Source: Paenibacillus sp. yr247 (GTDB lineage Bacteria; Bacillota; Bacilli; Paenibacillales; NBRC-103111). From it: a stretch of DNA of 64,000 nucleotides. A program made the translations under genes and the position numbers. Positions 1-8,552 of this stretch are shown one piece after another. Within the stretch, counting starts at the first letter, position 1. Each line of letters starts with the position of its first letter. The notes under the pieces are model-generated. The model was given only the letters and a program-made list of their open reading frames with translations, was not told where the DNA came from and searched no databases. Location of the stretch: NCBI RefSeq assembly GCF_900103825.1, contig NZ_FNIF01000001.1:372001-436000 (forward strand), in the 5' to 3' direction.

Positions 1-329
1 CTACGAAAGATCTGCAGGATAAATATTTATACCCACTTTTCAAAGTTACTCGTGATAGTAAAACATTATTTACAGCGAGATCTTTGGCTGAATCCTTGGA
101 TATCAAAGTAACTTGGGATGAAGTTTCCAGAACGGTTACACTGATTAAAGACAGCCAAAAATTAACTGTTCTCGTTGAAACAGGCGCAATTACTGAGAAT
201 GGCGCAGCAAGCACTCTGGTTGGAAATGTTGATAACGGCAAACTGTATCTGCCGCTGGAAGCATTCAAAAAATTGACAGGAAAAAGCTTGACGTGGGATT
301 CCCTCAATGAGCGTATTGTGAAAAACTAG
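1..329 (+). CDS. C-terminal end of a copper-amine-oxidase-like stalk domain protein (partial, start outside window)
   Basis: The frame is open from base 3 of the window, so the gene begins upstream; the TTG at base 84 is an internal codon rather than a start. The visible residues show the repeated pattern of copper amine oxidase N-terminal (stalk) domains: a W-D-x3-R/x-V-T-L strand unit occurs twice (WDEVSRTVTLIKD and WDSLNERIVKN) around a segment ending LYLPLEAFKKLTGKSL. In Paenibacillus-type bacteria these domains sit at the ends of exported or cell-surface proteins. What the rest of the protein does cannot be seen. A good hairpin terminator follows the stop. Confidence 0.7.
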   Translation, partial: TKDLQDKYLYPLFKVTRDSKTLFTARSLAESLDIKVTWDEVSRTVTLIKDSQKLTVLVETGAITENGAASTLVGNVDNGKLYLPLEAFKKLTGKSLTWDSLNERIVKN

Positions 330-347
330 TTTTGAGGAAAAAAGATT

Positions 348-380
348 GGACAGGGGGCACATTCCTCTTGTCCTCTTTTC
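348..380 (+). terminator. Rho-independent terminator
   Basis: Bases 348-357 (GGACAGGGGG) pair with 364-373 (CCTCTTGTCC) over ten positions with two G-U pairs, followed by a T-rich tract. It lies 18 bases after the stalk-domain gene and separates it from the ABC operon. Confidence 0.7.
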
Positions 381-413
381 CTATTTAAGGTCATCTGAAT
401 AAGGAGTGTTACC

Positions 414-1091
414 ATGATTGATTTGCGGGGAATTTCTAAGTCTTTTACGATACAAGGCAAAAGCTTGCCTATTTTAGAAGTTGCCGAATGGCAGGTTCAG
501 AAAGGTGAGAGATTAGCGCTTATTGGTCCAAGCGGAAGCGGAAAGAGTACTTTACTGCACCTGCTTAGCGGTGTGATGACACCGGATCATGGGGAAATAT
601 GGGTGGATGGTCAGGCTTTACATCAATTATCAGAAAGTAAACGAGACCGTTATAGAGCGGATAATGTAGGTTATATTTTTCAGGATTTTCATTTAATTTC
701 ATCTCTGACGGCTAAACAAAATGTGGAATTGATTGTTCCACGAGAATGGACGAAAAAGGAAGCCGCTGAGCAGTTAGACTATTGGTTTGATCGAGTCGGA
801 TTGAAGGATCGTCAGCACCATCTGCCCTCACAATTATCTCGCGGGCAGCAGCAGCGGGCGGCGATTGTCCGAGCATTAATCGCAAAGCCACAGCTCATAT
901 TAGCCGATGAGCCGACAGGAAGCTTGGATTGGGAGACAGCGGGGGATATTATGTCGCTGCTGCTTGAGATCTGTGGAGATGAGCAATTAACTTTGCTAAC
1001 AGTTACACATGATCTGCATCTAGCAGATAAGTTCCCCAAACGAGTGCATATTCAGGATTTGAATGACTTATATAGGAGAGAAGCAGTATGA
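414..1091 (+). CDS. ABC transporter ATP-binding protein (LolD/MacB type)
   Basis: A 225-residue nucleotide-binding subunit that would power the FtsX-type permease encoded next. Walker A is GPSGSGKST (residues 38-46), the signature is LSRGQQQR, and Walker B is LILADEP followed by TGSLDW and the switch histidine in TVTHD. The size and the GSLD element fit the LolD/MacB/YknY branch, which works on lipoproteins, peptides or lipids by mechanotransmission rather than classical import. The start has an AAGGAG site. Its TGA overlaps the permease ATG (ATGA), so the two are translationally coupled. The substrate cannot be told from this subunit. Confidence 0.9.
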   Translation: MIDLRGISKSFTIQGKSLPILEVAEWQVQKGERLALIGPSGSGKSTLLHLLSGVMTPDHGEIWVDGQALHQLSESKRDRYRADNVGYIFQDFHLISSLTAKQNVELIVPREWTKKEAAEQLDYWFDRVGLKDRQHHLPSQLSRGQQQRAAIVRALIAKPQLILADEPTGSLDWETAGDIMSLLLEICGDEQLTLLTVTHDLHLADKFPKRVHIQDLNDLYRREAV

Positions 1092-2296
1092 AACTAGTCT
1101 CATTGCTTTGGAGCAATATTTTGCATCGTAAAACGCTTTCTCTCCTTACCATTTTCTCTGTTGCTATAACTGTAGCTCTTGTTGTATTTCTATTGCTTTG
1201 CAGTCAGGGTGTGGAGCAGGGTGCCGAGAAAGGATATGGCCCCTTTGAAGTGACGATCGGTGCGAAGGGGAGTGCTACTCAACTTGCGCTGAATACGTAC
1301 TATCATATTGGGGCACCTACAGGCAATATCCCTTACACATTATTGGATGATGTGCGAAAGGATGAACTTGTAGACACGGCTTATGCCATGACAACGGGAG
1401 ATAATTATAATGGCTTTCCGATTGTAGGGATGGAACCCGGGTATTTCGTTACTCGCTATGGTGCAGATAAACAGATGGCCAATGGAAAATTATACGATAA
1501 GCTGGGTGATACAGTCGTCGGTTCACATGTGGCAAGCACGTTGGGGCTTCATGTTGGAGACAAATTTCAAGGGGCTCATGGATTGGTCAAAGGTACTGAT
1601 GACGATGGAGATGGAGCGGAGGAACATGATCACCATCATAGTTTCACCTACACGGTTGTAGGTATTTTACCGCCTCTGATGACTTCAGATGATCGAGCTG
1701 TATTTACAACACTTGATTATGCATGGGCTGTTCACGAGAGTCAGCAAGGGGATCATAAGGAAGTTACAACGATTTTGGTCAAACCAAAGTCACTGTTGGG
1801 TGCTCAGTCGATTAAAACGAAGTACGGACAAATAAGCAATGTTCAGGCGATCTATACAAGTAAAGCGGTAGCAGATGTCGTGAATGTTGTAGATAAAGGA
1901 ACGCAGGCACTAAGTGTTGTTACGGTTATTTGCATATTGCTAGCTGCTGGTTCAATTCTGCTATCCCTGATTGCGGCTGTGAATGAGCGCAAAAAAGATG
2001 TCGGTCTTCTACGTCTAATTGGGAAATCCAAACGTTTCATCTGGGTATCTCTGATTGGAGAAGGGGTTCTCCTGACTTTTATTGGGCTATTAGCCGGATT
2101 ATTGATTGGTCATGTCGGTGGCTTTATAAGCCGTGAAGCCGTGTTTGAATATTCAGGACTGCAAATTCAATCTTGGAATCTAATGCCGGGTGAATGGCTT
2201 CTCGTTGTCGGAACCTTGCTAATTGGTGTAATGGCATCTGTAGGACCAGCTTTGCAAGCGTATCGCGTTGACCCACTGCAATTATTTAGGTCTTGA
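1088..2296 (+). CDS. FtsX/MacB-type ABC transporter permease with His-rich loop
   Basis: The 402-residue membrane subunit has one N-terminal transmembrane helix (about 17-39), a long extracytoplasmic domain (about 40-275) and three C-terminal helices, the topology of MacB/FtsX permeases. The C-terminal RKKDVGLLRLIGKSK segment is the usual cytoplasmic coupling motif. In the extracytoplasmic domain, around residues 171-184, an acidic Asp/Gly/Glu run leads into EEHDHHH, a pattern often seen in metal-binding loops. It overlaps the ATPase gene by four bases and is followed 12 bases later by a lipoprotein gene. A link to metal handling is inference. Confidence 0.85.
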   Translation: MKLVSLLWSNILHRKTLSLLTIFSVAITVALVVFLLLCSQGVEQGAEKGYGPFEVTIGAKGSATQLALNTYYHIGAPTGNIPYTLLDDVRKDELVDTAYAMTTGDNYNGFPIVGMEPGYFVTRYGADKQMANGKLYDKLGDTVVGSHVASTLGLHVGDKFQGAHGLVKGTDDDGDGAEEHDHHHSFTYTVVGILPPLMTSDDRAVFTTLDYAWAVHESQQGDHKEVTTILVKPKSLLGAQSIKTKYGQISNVQAIYTSKAVADVVNVVDKGTQALSVVTVICILLAAGSILLSLIAAVNERKKDVGLLRLIGKSKRFIWVSLIGEGVLLTFIGLLAGLLIGHVGGFISREAVFEYSGLQIQSWNLMPGEWLLVVGTLLIGVMASVGPALQAYRVDPLQLFRS

Positions 2297-2308
2297 GGTG
2301 AATATATC

Positions 2309-3088
2309 ATGAAAAAAAAACAATCTATTGTGTGGATGAGCATGTTAGCAATACTAGTTATTGCTGCAGGATGCGGTCAGAAGAATACAGAAAAGGCCGG
2401 CCAATCATTCGGTAGTGCAGTGATATCGGTTGATTCATCTGTGCTCCCTTCTCCGAGTGCTGCTGTATCTCCTTCAGAGCAACATCTGAGTCCATCTGCT
2501 AGCCTTGATGCTCAATCTCCACCCTCATCTCCGACACCATCGGCCCTGGCAGAGACAGTTAAGCCAGAAGTTGTTCCTGATAAGCAAATGACAGCGGGTG
2601 AGACGCCTAAGGCTTCTGTACAACCTAAAATCGTGACAAGTCCTTCTTCTACCGAAACAAACGAAGCGAAGACTGGCAAATCTGCAGCAAGCACTACGAT
2701 TGAACCAAAGCAACCGACTTTGTCGAATGAGATTAATTGGACACAGTTTTTTGACGATGACAAGCAGGATAAACCTTCAAGTAAATTTTGGGATATGAGT
2801 GGGAAAACCGTACAAATTAAAGGTTTTATGGGCGAAGTACTTTCCTTTGATAAACATTGGTTTCTGTTAATACCTAAACCTGGAGCGGAATGTCCATTTG
2901 ATAATGGGGATGAGACCTACTGGAATAAGATCATGATCGTCTTTGTTCCAGATAATGTGAAACTGCGTTACACATCGGGCCCACTTCTCCTTACAGGTAA
3001 ACTCGATGTAGGGGTAAAGCTTGATGAATCGGGTTATAAAACAATGTTTCGTTTATACGATGCTTCGTTTGAGAAAATCAAGGAATAG
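2309..3088 (+). CDS. Lipoprotein with Ser/Pro-rich linker and DUF3299-like C-terminal domain
   Basis: A 259-residue protein with a lipoprotein-type signal (VIAAGC, Cys22), then a low-complexity Ser/Pro/Thr/Ala stretch to about residue 135, then a compact domain. That domain contains a G-F-M-G-E-V strand, FLLIPKPGAECPF and IMIVFVP, which resembles the layout of the small DUF3299 domain (a beta-rich domain found beside MacB-like ABC transporters). I recognise this by pattern only. As third gene of the operon it is probably the membrane-anchored extracytoplasmic partner of the transporter. Lipoprotein call is firm, domain call is tentative. Confidence 0.65.
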   Translation: MKKKQSIVWMSMLAILVIAAGCGQKNTEKAGQSFGSAVISVDSSVLPSPSAAVSPSEQHLSPSASLDAQSPPSSPTPSALAETVKPEVVPDKQMTAGETPKASVQPKIVTSPSSTETNEAKTGKSAASTTIEPKQPTLSNEINWTQFFDDDKQDKPSSKFWDMSGKTVQIKGFMGEVLSFDKHWFLLIPKPGAECPFDNGDETYWNKIMIVFVPDNVKLRYTSGPLLLTGKLDVGVKLDESGYKTMFRLYDASFEKIKE

Positions 3089-3172
3089 TCATAGGTTTAC
3101 TGAAGCATAAAATAAACTCATTTTGGCACAATAAAAACTGGGAAGTTATACGACAGTTTTTAGGAGGTACAA

Positions 3173-3325
3173 ATGATGAGTCAGAAAAAGAATCAACAAG
3201 AGCAGCGTCAATTACCTGTGGTAAAAAACGAGGATGTAGAATTTGCGGCAGAAATCGCAGACGAGAATGATTTCGAAGCAGCTGAGAGAGCGCAAGCGGC
3301 GGATTACAGACAGGAAGAACAGTAA
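3173..3325 (+). CDS. yfhD: YfhD-family small protein
   Basis: A 50-residue acidic, hydrophilic protein read from ATG at 3173 behind a TAGGAGG site. The segment DVEFAAEIAD followed by DFEAAERAQAAD matches the conserved core of YfhD proteins of Bacillales, small proteins of unknown role often expressed in spore formers. Its stop codon overlaps the ATG of the next gene (TAATG), so the two are coupled. A second ATG three bases on (3176) is an equally possible start. Confidence 0.75.
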   Translation: MMSQKKNQQEQRQLPVVKNEDVEFAAEIADENDFEAAERAQAADYRQEEQ

Positions 3326-3696
3326 TGGCGGAGAAAGGTATTCTGGCTTATTTTCATTCTCCGGAGCAAGCCGAGGGAGCAGCTTCCAAGCTAAAGGCGC
3401 TGCGTGCTATTGATGTGCAGGTTGATCGGTTCGGCCGATATGCGGGCAGTGGATTGCAATCAGTGATGAATCCCTATGCGGGGGATTTCGGCAGCTTGGG
3501 TAAGTTAACCCAGGCCGCGGATGTGTCGACGCCGGATGAAGGGATCCTGATTGCAGCTGACCCAGCGGCAAGCGGTTTAAGTGATGGTGGCGGTGGCGGT
3601 GTAACAGGAGTCGACATTGTACTGGCTGCTGTCATCGACGAAGCTGTATATGAGCAGGCGGTCCGTGTTATACAAAGTGCCGGCGGCTCCATGTAA
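3325..3696 (+). CDS. Conserved hypothetical protein coupled to yfhD
   Basis: A 123-residue soluble protein I cannot assign. The N-terminus (GILAYFHSPEQAEGAASKLKAL) looks like a beta-alpha unit of the sort found in heat-induced stress protein 17M-like folds, and the C-terminus (VLAAVIDEAVYEQAVRVIQSAGG) like a second one, with a Gly-rich loop GGGGGVTG between them. It starts within the stop codon of the yfhD-type gene and ends just before a very strong terminator, so the two genes form a complete two-gene unit. Confidence 0.6.
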   Translation: MAEKGILAYFHSPEQAEGAASKLKALRAIDVQVDRFGRYAGSGLQSVMNPYAGDFGSLGKLTQAADVSTPDEGILIAADPAASGLSDGGGGGVTGVDIVLAAVIDEAVYEQAVRVIQSAGGSM

Positions 3697-3704
3697 GTTA
3701 AAAC

Positions 3705-3755
3705 AAAGCATCTGTTTATACAGGCTAAGGCCTGTATAAACAGATGCTTTTTGTT
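3705..3755 (+). terminator. Strong Rho-independent terminator, 21-bp perfect stem
   Basis: Bases 3705-3725 and 3730-3750 are perfect reverse complements separated by the four-base loop TAAG, and a T-rich tract follows. One of the longest perfect stems in the window; it closes the yfhD-type operon. Confidence 0.9.
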
Positions 3756-3763
3756 TGTGCCAT

Positions 3764-3792
3764 TTTACCCAAGAAGCGAAGTGTAGTACAAT
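3764..3792 (+). promoter_or_regulatory. Putative sigma-A promoter of the prmA cluster
   Basis: TTTACC at 3764-3769 and TACAAT at 3787-3792 are 17 bases apart, directly after the previous terminator and 70 bases before prmA. The -10 matches five of six consensus positions and the -35 four of six. Confidence 0.5.
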
Positions 3793-3861
3793 GATCAATG
3801 TGAAAATAGCCCATTAGGGCCCGTTTAGCGAAGGTGAAAACCGACAGGAGGAGCAATACCG

Positions 3862-4836
3862 ATGCTTTGGCAAGAATTAACTGTACATACGACAGAAGAA
3901 GCAATAGAAATGATTACGAATTTTGTTCATGAACTGGGCGCCGGGGGCGTTTCCATTGAAGAATCAGGAACATTAAACAAAGAACGGGACACCTCGTTTG
4001 GTCAATTGTACGAAACGCCGTTTAACGATATCCCGGAAGGAAGAGCTGTAATTAAAGGTTACTTCTATCATGGTACAGATATGGAGCCAATTATGGCCGA
4101 TCTGAAGGCGTCGGTTGAGCAGCTAAGCGAGTTCGATATAGATACAGGAAACCCTATATTCGAATTGAAAGAAGTAGACGATGAGGATTGGGCGCATGCC
4201 TGGAAGCAGTATTTTAAACCAATTCGAGTGTCCGATCGCTTAACGATTAAGCCGACATGGGAAGAATACACGGCTTCGCCGGATGAATTGATCTTGGAGC
4301 TTGATCCGGGAATGGCGTTTGGTACAGGTACGCATGCTACAACATCTCTTTGTTTGAAAACGCTGGAGAAGGTGCTGCAGCCTGGGGATGATGTTATTGA
4401 TGTAGGAACCGGTTCCGGCATTCTGTCCATTGCTGCTGCAAAGCTTGGTGCGAAGCATGTGCTAGCAGTCGATTTGGATCCTGTAGCCGTAACGAGTGCC
4501 CTAGATAATACAAAACAGAACCAACTCGAAGATAAGATTACCGTTAAACTTAGTGATTTACTCGGTGTATTGAAAGAAAGTGAAACGGAAGGCGCTGCGC
4601 AGCTTGGTGTGACAATTCCTGTACAGTTGGTTGTTGCGAATATTTTGGCCGAAGTCATTGTTCTTTTCGTAAATGACGTTTATGAAGTCTTACAGCATGG
4701 CGGATATTACGTAACTTCGGGGATTATTACAAGTAAAGAAGCAGATGTTGAAAAAGCACTAATTGCAGCTAAATTCACGATCGTAGAGAAAAACTATGAC
4801 TCGAATTGGGTTGTGATTGTAGCTAGAAAGTTGTAG
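3862..4836 (+). CDS. prmA: Ribosomal protein L11 methyltransferase PrmA
   Basis: A 324-residue SAM-dependent methyltransferase that trimethylates lysines and the N-terminus of ribosomal protein L11. The N-terminal substrate-recruitment domain (residues 1 to about 100) is followed by the linker PGMAFGTGTHATT, a PrmA hallmark, then the SAM-binding motif DVGTGSGILSIAAAKLGA and the VVANILAEV catalytic-loop region. Length is normal for Firmicute PrmA (about 310-315). The ATG follows an AGGAGG site. In Bacillales prmA is commonly grouped with rsmE and mtaB, as here. Confidence 0.95.
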   Translation: MLWQELTVHTTEEAIEMITNFVHELGAGGVSIEESGTLNKERDTSFGQLYETPFNDIPEGRAVIKGYFYHGTDMEPIMADLKASVEQLSEFDIDTGNPIFELKEVDDEDWAHAWKQYFKPIRVSDRLTIKPTWEEYTASPDELILELDPGMAFGTGTHATTSLCLKTLEKVLQPGDDVIDVGTGSGILSIAAAKLGAKHVLAVDLDPVAVTSALDNTKQNQLEDKITVKLSDLLGVLKESETEGAAQLGVTIPVQLVVANILAEVIVLFVNDVYEVLQHGGYYVTSGIITSKEADVEKALIAAKFTIVEKNYDSNWVVIVARKL

Positions 4837-4846
4837 GTGTCCAAAC

Positions 4847-5518
4847 ATGGGAGGATTATTGTTTTATGACTGGAGTACATTGCCGTTTGTTATTCTAGTC
4901 CTCGTTCTTTCTTTTACGATTCATGAATTTGCGCATGCGTATAGTGCTTATAAATTAGGAGATTCTACGGCTTATCAGTTCGGAAGAGTTTCCTTAAACC
5001 CAATGGTCCATCTGGATCTTTTCGGTACGATCATGCTGTTGATTGCTGGTTTTGGTTGGGCGAAGCCAGTACCTGTGAATCGCGGAAATTTCAAAAGTCC
5101 TCGTTTGATGGGGATTATCGTAACTGCGGCGGGACCGTTAAGTAACTTGATTCTTGCCTTTATAAGTTTATTTGTATTTGCCTTATTCCAGAAATACGGT
5201 TGGTTAGAAGGGATGTCGAAAGGGAGCGCTAGCGCAGTCCTCATCTTTTTGAAGTTAATGATAACTACGAATCTAACCTTGTTCCTGTTCAACTTAATTC
5301 CGATCCCGCCGCTTGATGGTTATCGAATTATTCAAGATTTAGTGGATTTAAGATACACGGAATCGTTGCAAAAGTTTGAACAATGGGCATCGGTTGTTTT
5401 CCTGCTTGTTGTGTTCGTTAAACCACTGCGTCAAGTAACGTTAGATCCTTATTTAAGCTTGGGCAACGACATCATACGCCTATTTTCAACGCCGATAGCT
5501 TGGATATTAGGAATGTAA
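4847..5518 (+). CDS. Site-2 protease (M50) family membrane metalloprotease
   Basis: A 223-residue integral membrane protein with the zinc motif HEFAH at residues 26-30 and the second metal ligand in NLIPIPPLDGYRI, the two signatures of the minimal M50/S2P family. Several hydrophobic helices surround them. There is no PDZ domain or CBS pair, so it belongs to the short YwhC-like group whose substrates are unknown. It starts ten bases after prmA behind a weak TAGGTG site, suggesting co-transcription and coupled translation. The start is the only in-frame ATG that keeps the first helix. Confidence 0.85.
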   Translation: MGGLLFYDWSTLPFVILVLVLSFTIHEFAHAYSAYKLGDSTAYQFGRVSLNPMVHLDLFGTIMLLIAGFGWAKPVPVNRGNFKSPRLMGIIVTAAGPLSNLILAFISLFVFALFQKYGWLEGMSKGSASAVLIFLKLMITTNLTLFLFNLIPIPPLDGYRIIQDLVDLRYTESLQKFEQWASVVFLLVVFVKPLRQVTLDPYLSLGNDIIRLFSTPIAWILGM

Positions 5519-5623
5519 ATACCAAGATCATCCCCTTGTAGATTTTCTATTTCAAAAAAGGTATGATGGGGAGTGGAAGTTTCACCAAACATCGAAATGA
5601 ACGAAGATAGAGAGGCTTTGACC

Positions 5624-6391
5624 ATGCAGCGTTATTTTCTCCCGCCTGAGCAGTTTCACGAAGCTACACATACAGTTACCATAGAGGGAGACGACGCGCA
5701 CCATCTTATACGAGTCATGCGAGCAGACATTGGAGACAAGATTATTTGCAGCAACGGTGTAGACCGTGAAGTGCTCGTTCGCATTTCTGAACTGGATAAA
5801 GGGCATGTGACCGCGGAAATTGTGAAAGAACTGCCTATGAATGCTGAATCGGCTGTTCAGGTGTGGATTGCGCAGAGCTTGCCCAAAGGCGACAAGATGG
5901 AAACCGTTATTCAGAAAGGGACCGAGATCGGGGCAGCCCGGTTTCTTCCTTTTTTATCCGAACGAACGATTGTGCAGTACGATTCAAAGAAAGAAGCCAA
6001 ACGGACTGAACGTTGGCAAAAGATCGCCAAGGAAGCGGCGGAACAAGCTCACCGGAATCGTGTGCCGCAAGTTGAATCCGTTTATTCCTGGAAGCAGCTG
6101 CTGCAGCGTGCGAAGGAAGCGGATGTTGCTTGGATTTGTTATGAGAAGGAAGATGGTCAGCAATTGAAGCCGGCGATTCAGGAAGCGCAAGCCGCAGGTA
6201 AGCTGGGACAAGGGAAACAAGTGTTGATTGCTGTTGGCCCTGAAGGTGGTTTTACGGAGCAGGAAATTACGCAGGCTGAAGAGGCGGGATTTCGTTCTGT
6301 ATCGCTGGGTGCACGAATTTTACGCACGGAAACTGCTGCAATGGTAGGACTTACGTGTATTTTCTATGAAACCGGAGAGATGGGAGGATAA
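5624..6391 (+). CDS. rsmE: 16S rRNA (uracil-1498-N3)-methyltransferase RsmE
   Basis: A 255-residue SPOUT-class methyltransferase modifying U1498 of 16S rRNA. I place the start at the ATG at 5624 because the protein then begins MQRYFLPPEQF, the usual RsmE start; the frame is open to a GTG at 5573 but has no need of the extra residues. The PUA-like N-terminal domain is followed by the knot region with GPEGGFTEQE and LGARILRTETA, the SAM-binding trefoil motifs. It is followed after five bases by mtaB. Confidence 0.93.
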   Translation: MQRYFLPPEQFHEATHTVTIEGDDAHHLIRVMRADIGDKIICSNGVDREVLVRISELDKGHVTAEIVKELPMNAESAVQVWIAQSLPKGDKMETVIQKGTEIGAARFLPFLSERTIVQYDSKKEAKRTERWQKIAKEAAEQAHRNRVPQVESVYSWKQLLQRAKEADVAWICYEKEDGQQLKPAIQEAQAAGKLGQGKQVLIAVGPEGGFTEQEITQAEEAGFRSVSLGARILRTETAAMVGLTCIFYETGEMGG

Positions 6392-6396
6392 GCGTT

Positions 6397-7737
6397 ATGG
6401 CAACGGTAGCGTTTCATACATTAGGTTGTAAAGTAAATTTCTATGACACAGAGGCCATTTGGCAGCTATTCAAAAATGAGGGTTACGAGCAGGTCGATTT
6501 CGAGCAGACAGCAGATGTTTATGTCGTGAATACATGTACGGTTACGAACACAGGAGATAAGAAGAGCCGTCAAATGATTCGCAGGGCGATTCGTCGTAAT
6601 CCGGAAGCCATTGTTGCTGTAACGGGCTGTTACGCACAGACATCACCAGCGGAAATTATGGCTATTCCAGGTGTGGATATGGTGATCGGGACACAGGATC
6701 GGGAAAAAATTATTCCTCTTGTGAAACAATTTGAACAGGATCGTCAGCCGATTAATGCCGTGCGCAACATCATGAAAACACGTCAGTTCGAGGAACTGGA
6801 CGTGCCTGATTTCGCCGATCGGACTAGGGCGTTTCTCAAAATTCAAGAAGGCTGCAATAACTTCTGCACATTTTGTATTATTCCTTGGTCACGCGGTCTG
6901 ATGCGCAGCCGTGAGCCGCAAAGCGTGATTGCGCAAGCGGAGCAGCTTGTGGCTGCCGGTTATCAGGAAATCGTCCTAACGGGTATTCATACAGGCGGTT
7001 ATGGTGAAGATATTGAGGATTACAGCTTGGCGAAGCTGCTATGGGATCTGGATAAAGTCGAAGGTTTGAAACGGATTCGTATCTCCTCGATCGAAGCCAG
7101 CCAAATTACAGATGAAGTCATTGAAGTTCTTAGATCCTCGGATAAAATGTGCCGTCATTTGCATATCCCATTGCAAGCGGGTAACGATCAAGTGCTAGCT
7201 CGTATGCGTAGAAAATATACAACGGCTGAATTTGCTCGCAAAATCGAGCGTCTTCATGAAATTATGCCGGATGTCGCGATTACGACTGACGTCATTGTTG
7301 GTTTCCCAGGTGAAACAGAGGAAATGTTCCGTGACGGCTACAAGTTTATGGAACAAATGAAGTTCTCTGAGATGCACGTATTTCCTTATTCCAAACGGAC
7401 AGGCACACCTGCTGCGCGGATGGAAGATCAAGTTGATGAGGAAATCAAAAATGCCCGCGTTCATGAGCTGATTGATCTTTCCGAGAAAATGCAGCTAGCT
7501 TATGCGCAAAAATTTGTAGGTGAAGTCCTTGAAGTCATTCCGGAACGTGCCTACAAAGGCGCTCCTGACAGCGGATTGTACATGGGTTACTCAGATAACT
7601 ATGTGCAGCTTGTTTTCCAAGGCTCCGAAGACATGATCGGCCAAGTGTGCCGCGTTAACGTAACAGAAGCTGGCGTAAATGAAAGCAAGGGACAGTTGGT
7701 ACGTGCTTTAGAAACAGCTAATGTCGTAAATTTGTAG
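6397..7737 (+). CDS. mtaB: tRNA t6A37 methylthiotransferase MtaB
   Basis: A 446-residue radical-SAM enzyme that converts t6A37 to ms2t6A37 in ANN-decoding tRNAs. The N-terminal domain carries the auxiliary cluster cysteines (LGCKVN, NTCTVTN, TGCYAQ), the radical-SAM cluster motif is CNNFCTFC, and a C-terminal TRAM domain ends the protein. The GCKVNFYD start is typical of MtaB as opposed to MiaB or RimO. Closely follows rsmE and is closed by a hairpin. Confidence 0.95.
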   Translation: MATVAFHTLGCKVNFYDTEAIWQLFKNEGYEQVDFEQTADVYVVNTCTVTNTGDKKSRQMIRRAIRRNPEAIVAVTGCYAQTSPAEIMAIPGVDMVIGTQDREKIIPLVKQFEQDRQPINAVRNIMKTRQFEELDVPDFADRTRAFLKIQEGCNNFCTFCIIPWSRGLMRSREPQSVIAQAEQLVAAGYQEIVLTGIHTGGYGEDIEDYSLAKLLWDLDKVEGLKRIRISSIEASQITDEVIEVLRSSDKMCRHLHIPLQAGNDQVLARMRRKYTTAEFARKIERLHEIMPDVAITTDVIVGFPGETEEMFRDGYKFMEQMKFSEMHVFPYSKRTGTPAARMEDQVDEEIKNARVHELIDLSEKMQLAYAQKFVGEVLEVIPERAYKGAPDSGLYMGYSDNYVQLVFQGSEDMIGQVCRVNVTEAGVNESKGQLVRALETANVVNL

Positions 7738-7761
7738 AAACTTTCTTTCGGCGATAAACTT

Positions 7762-7810
7762 ACCTCTAAGCGTGGTCGCTCATCCGTGAATGACTACGAT
7801 AGAGGTTTTT
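7762..7810 (+). terminator. Rho-independent terminator after mtaB
   Basis: ACCTCTA (7762-7768) pairs with TAGAGGT (7800-7806), with an inner CGTGGTC/GACTACG pairing, followed by a T tract. It ends the prmA-M50-rsmE-mtaB transcript. Confidence 0.75.
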
Positions 7811-7868
7811 CATTGCAGGGTTACAAAAATTAAGGCTTATAAAATAAAATAATGATGAGGTGCATCAA

Positions 7869-8552
7869 ATGAGTACATTGAGCGCGAAAGAAATTGCCAA
7901 ATATATTGATCATACGTTATTAAAAGCTGATGCGAGCACGGCTGCGATCCACAAATTGTGTAAAGAAGCGGCTCAGCATCACTTTTTTAGTGTTTGCGTG
8001 AATTCGCAATTTGTTGGAACAGCCAGCAAAGCATTGGAAGGTACAGACGTAAAAGTTGCCGCGGTTGTAGGTTTCCCGCTCGGCGCAAGCTTGAGCGAGG
8101 TGAAAGCATTTGAAGCGGCTAAAGCTGTCGAACAGGGTGCGGCTGAAATTGACACGGTGCTGCCGATCGGTTTATTGCTAGAAGGGCAATATGACGCTGT
8201 TCGCTCTGACATCAAACAAGTTGTTGATGCTGTAAAAGGGAAAGCCATCGTTAAAGTGATAATGGAAACAGGCTTTTTGAATGATGAGCAAAAAGCCGCA
8301 GCTTGCCGACTTTCGGAAGAAGCTGGAGCTCACTTTGTGAAAACATCAACTGGCTTTGGGCCTGGTGGGGCTACAGTGGAAGATGTTCGCTTAATGCGTC
8401 AAAACGTATCCGATACGATTGGTGTAAAAGCATCAGGCGGTGTTAGAGACTTGCAAACCGCTTTGGCGATGATTGAAGCAGGGGCGACAAGATTAGGCAC
8501 CAGCTCAGGCGTTGCTATTGTGAACGGAACTCAAGACGCTTCCACGTATTAA
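7869..8552 (+). CDS. deoC: Deoxyribose-phosphate aldolase DeoC
   Basis: A 227-residue class I aldolase that cleaves 2-deoxyribose 5-phosphate to acetaldehyde and glyceraldehyde 3-phosphate in deoxynucleoside catabolism. The Schiff-base lysine lies in FVKTSTGF and the second active-site lysine in GVKASGGVR; the proton-relay aspartate region DHTLLK is near the N-terminus. The start is ATG 7869, with GATGAGG just upstream; a GTG at 7860 is in frame but lies inside that site. Its last 38 bases overlap the end of the convergent cotransporter gene. Confidence 0.95.
   Translation: MSTLSAKEIAKYIDHTLLKADASTAAIHKLCKEAAQHHFFSVCVNSQFVGTASKALEGTDVKVAAVVGFPLGASLSEVKAFEAAKAVEQGAAEIDTVLPIGLLLEGQYDAVRSDIKQVVDAVKGKAIVKVIMETGFLNDEQKAAACRLSEEAGAHFVKTSTGFGPGGATVEDVRLMRQNVSDTIGVKASGGVRDLQTALAMIEAGATRLGTSSGVAIVNGTQDASTY

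Noticed and set aside
4068..4658. 196-codon antisense frame within prmA
   Set aside because: prmA is a clear gene over its full length; the antisense product is Ser/Thr-rich with no recognisable domain and no start signals.
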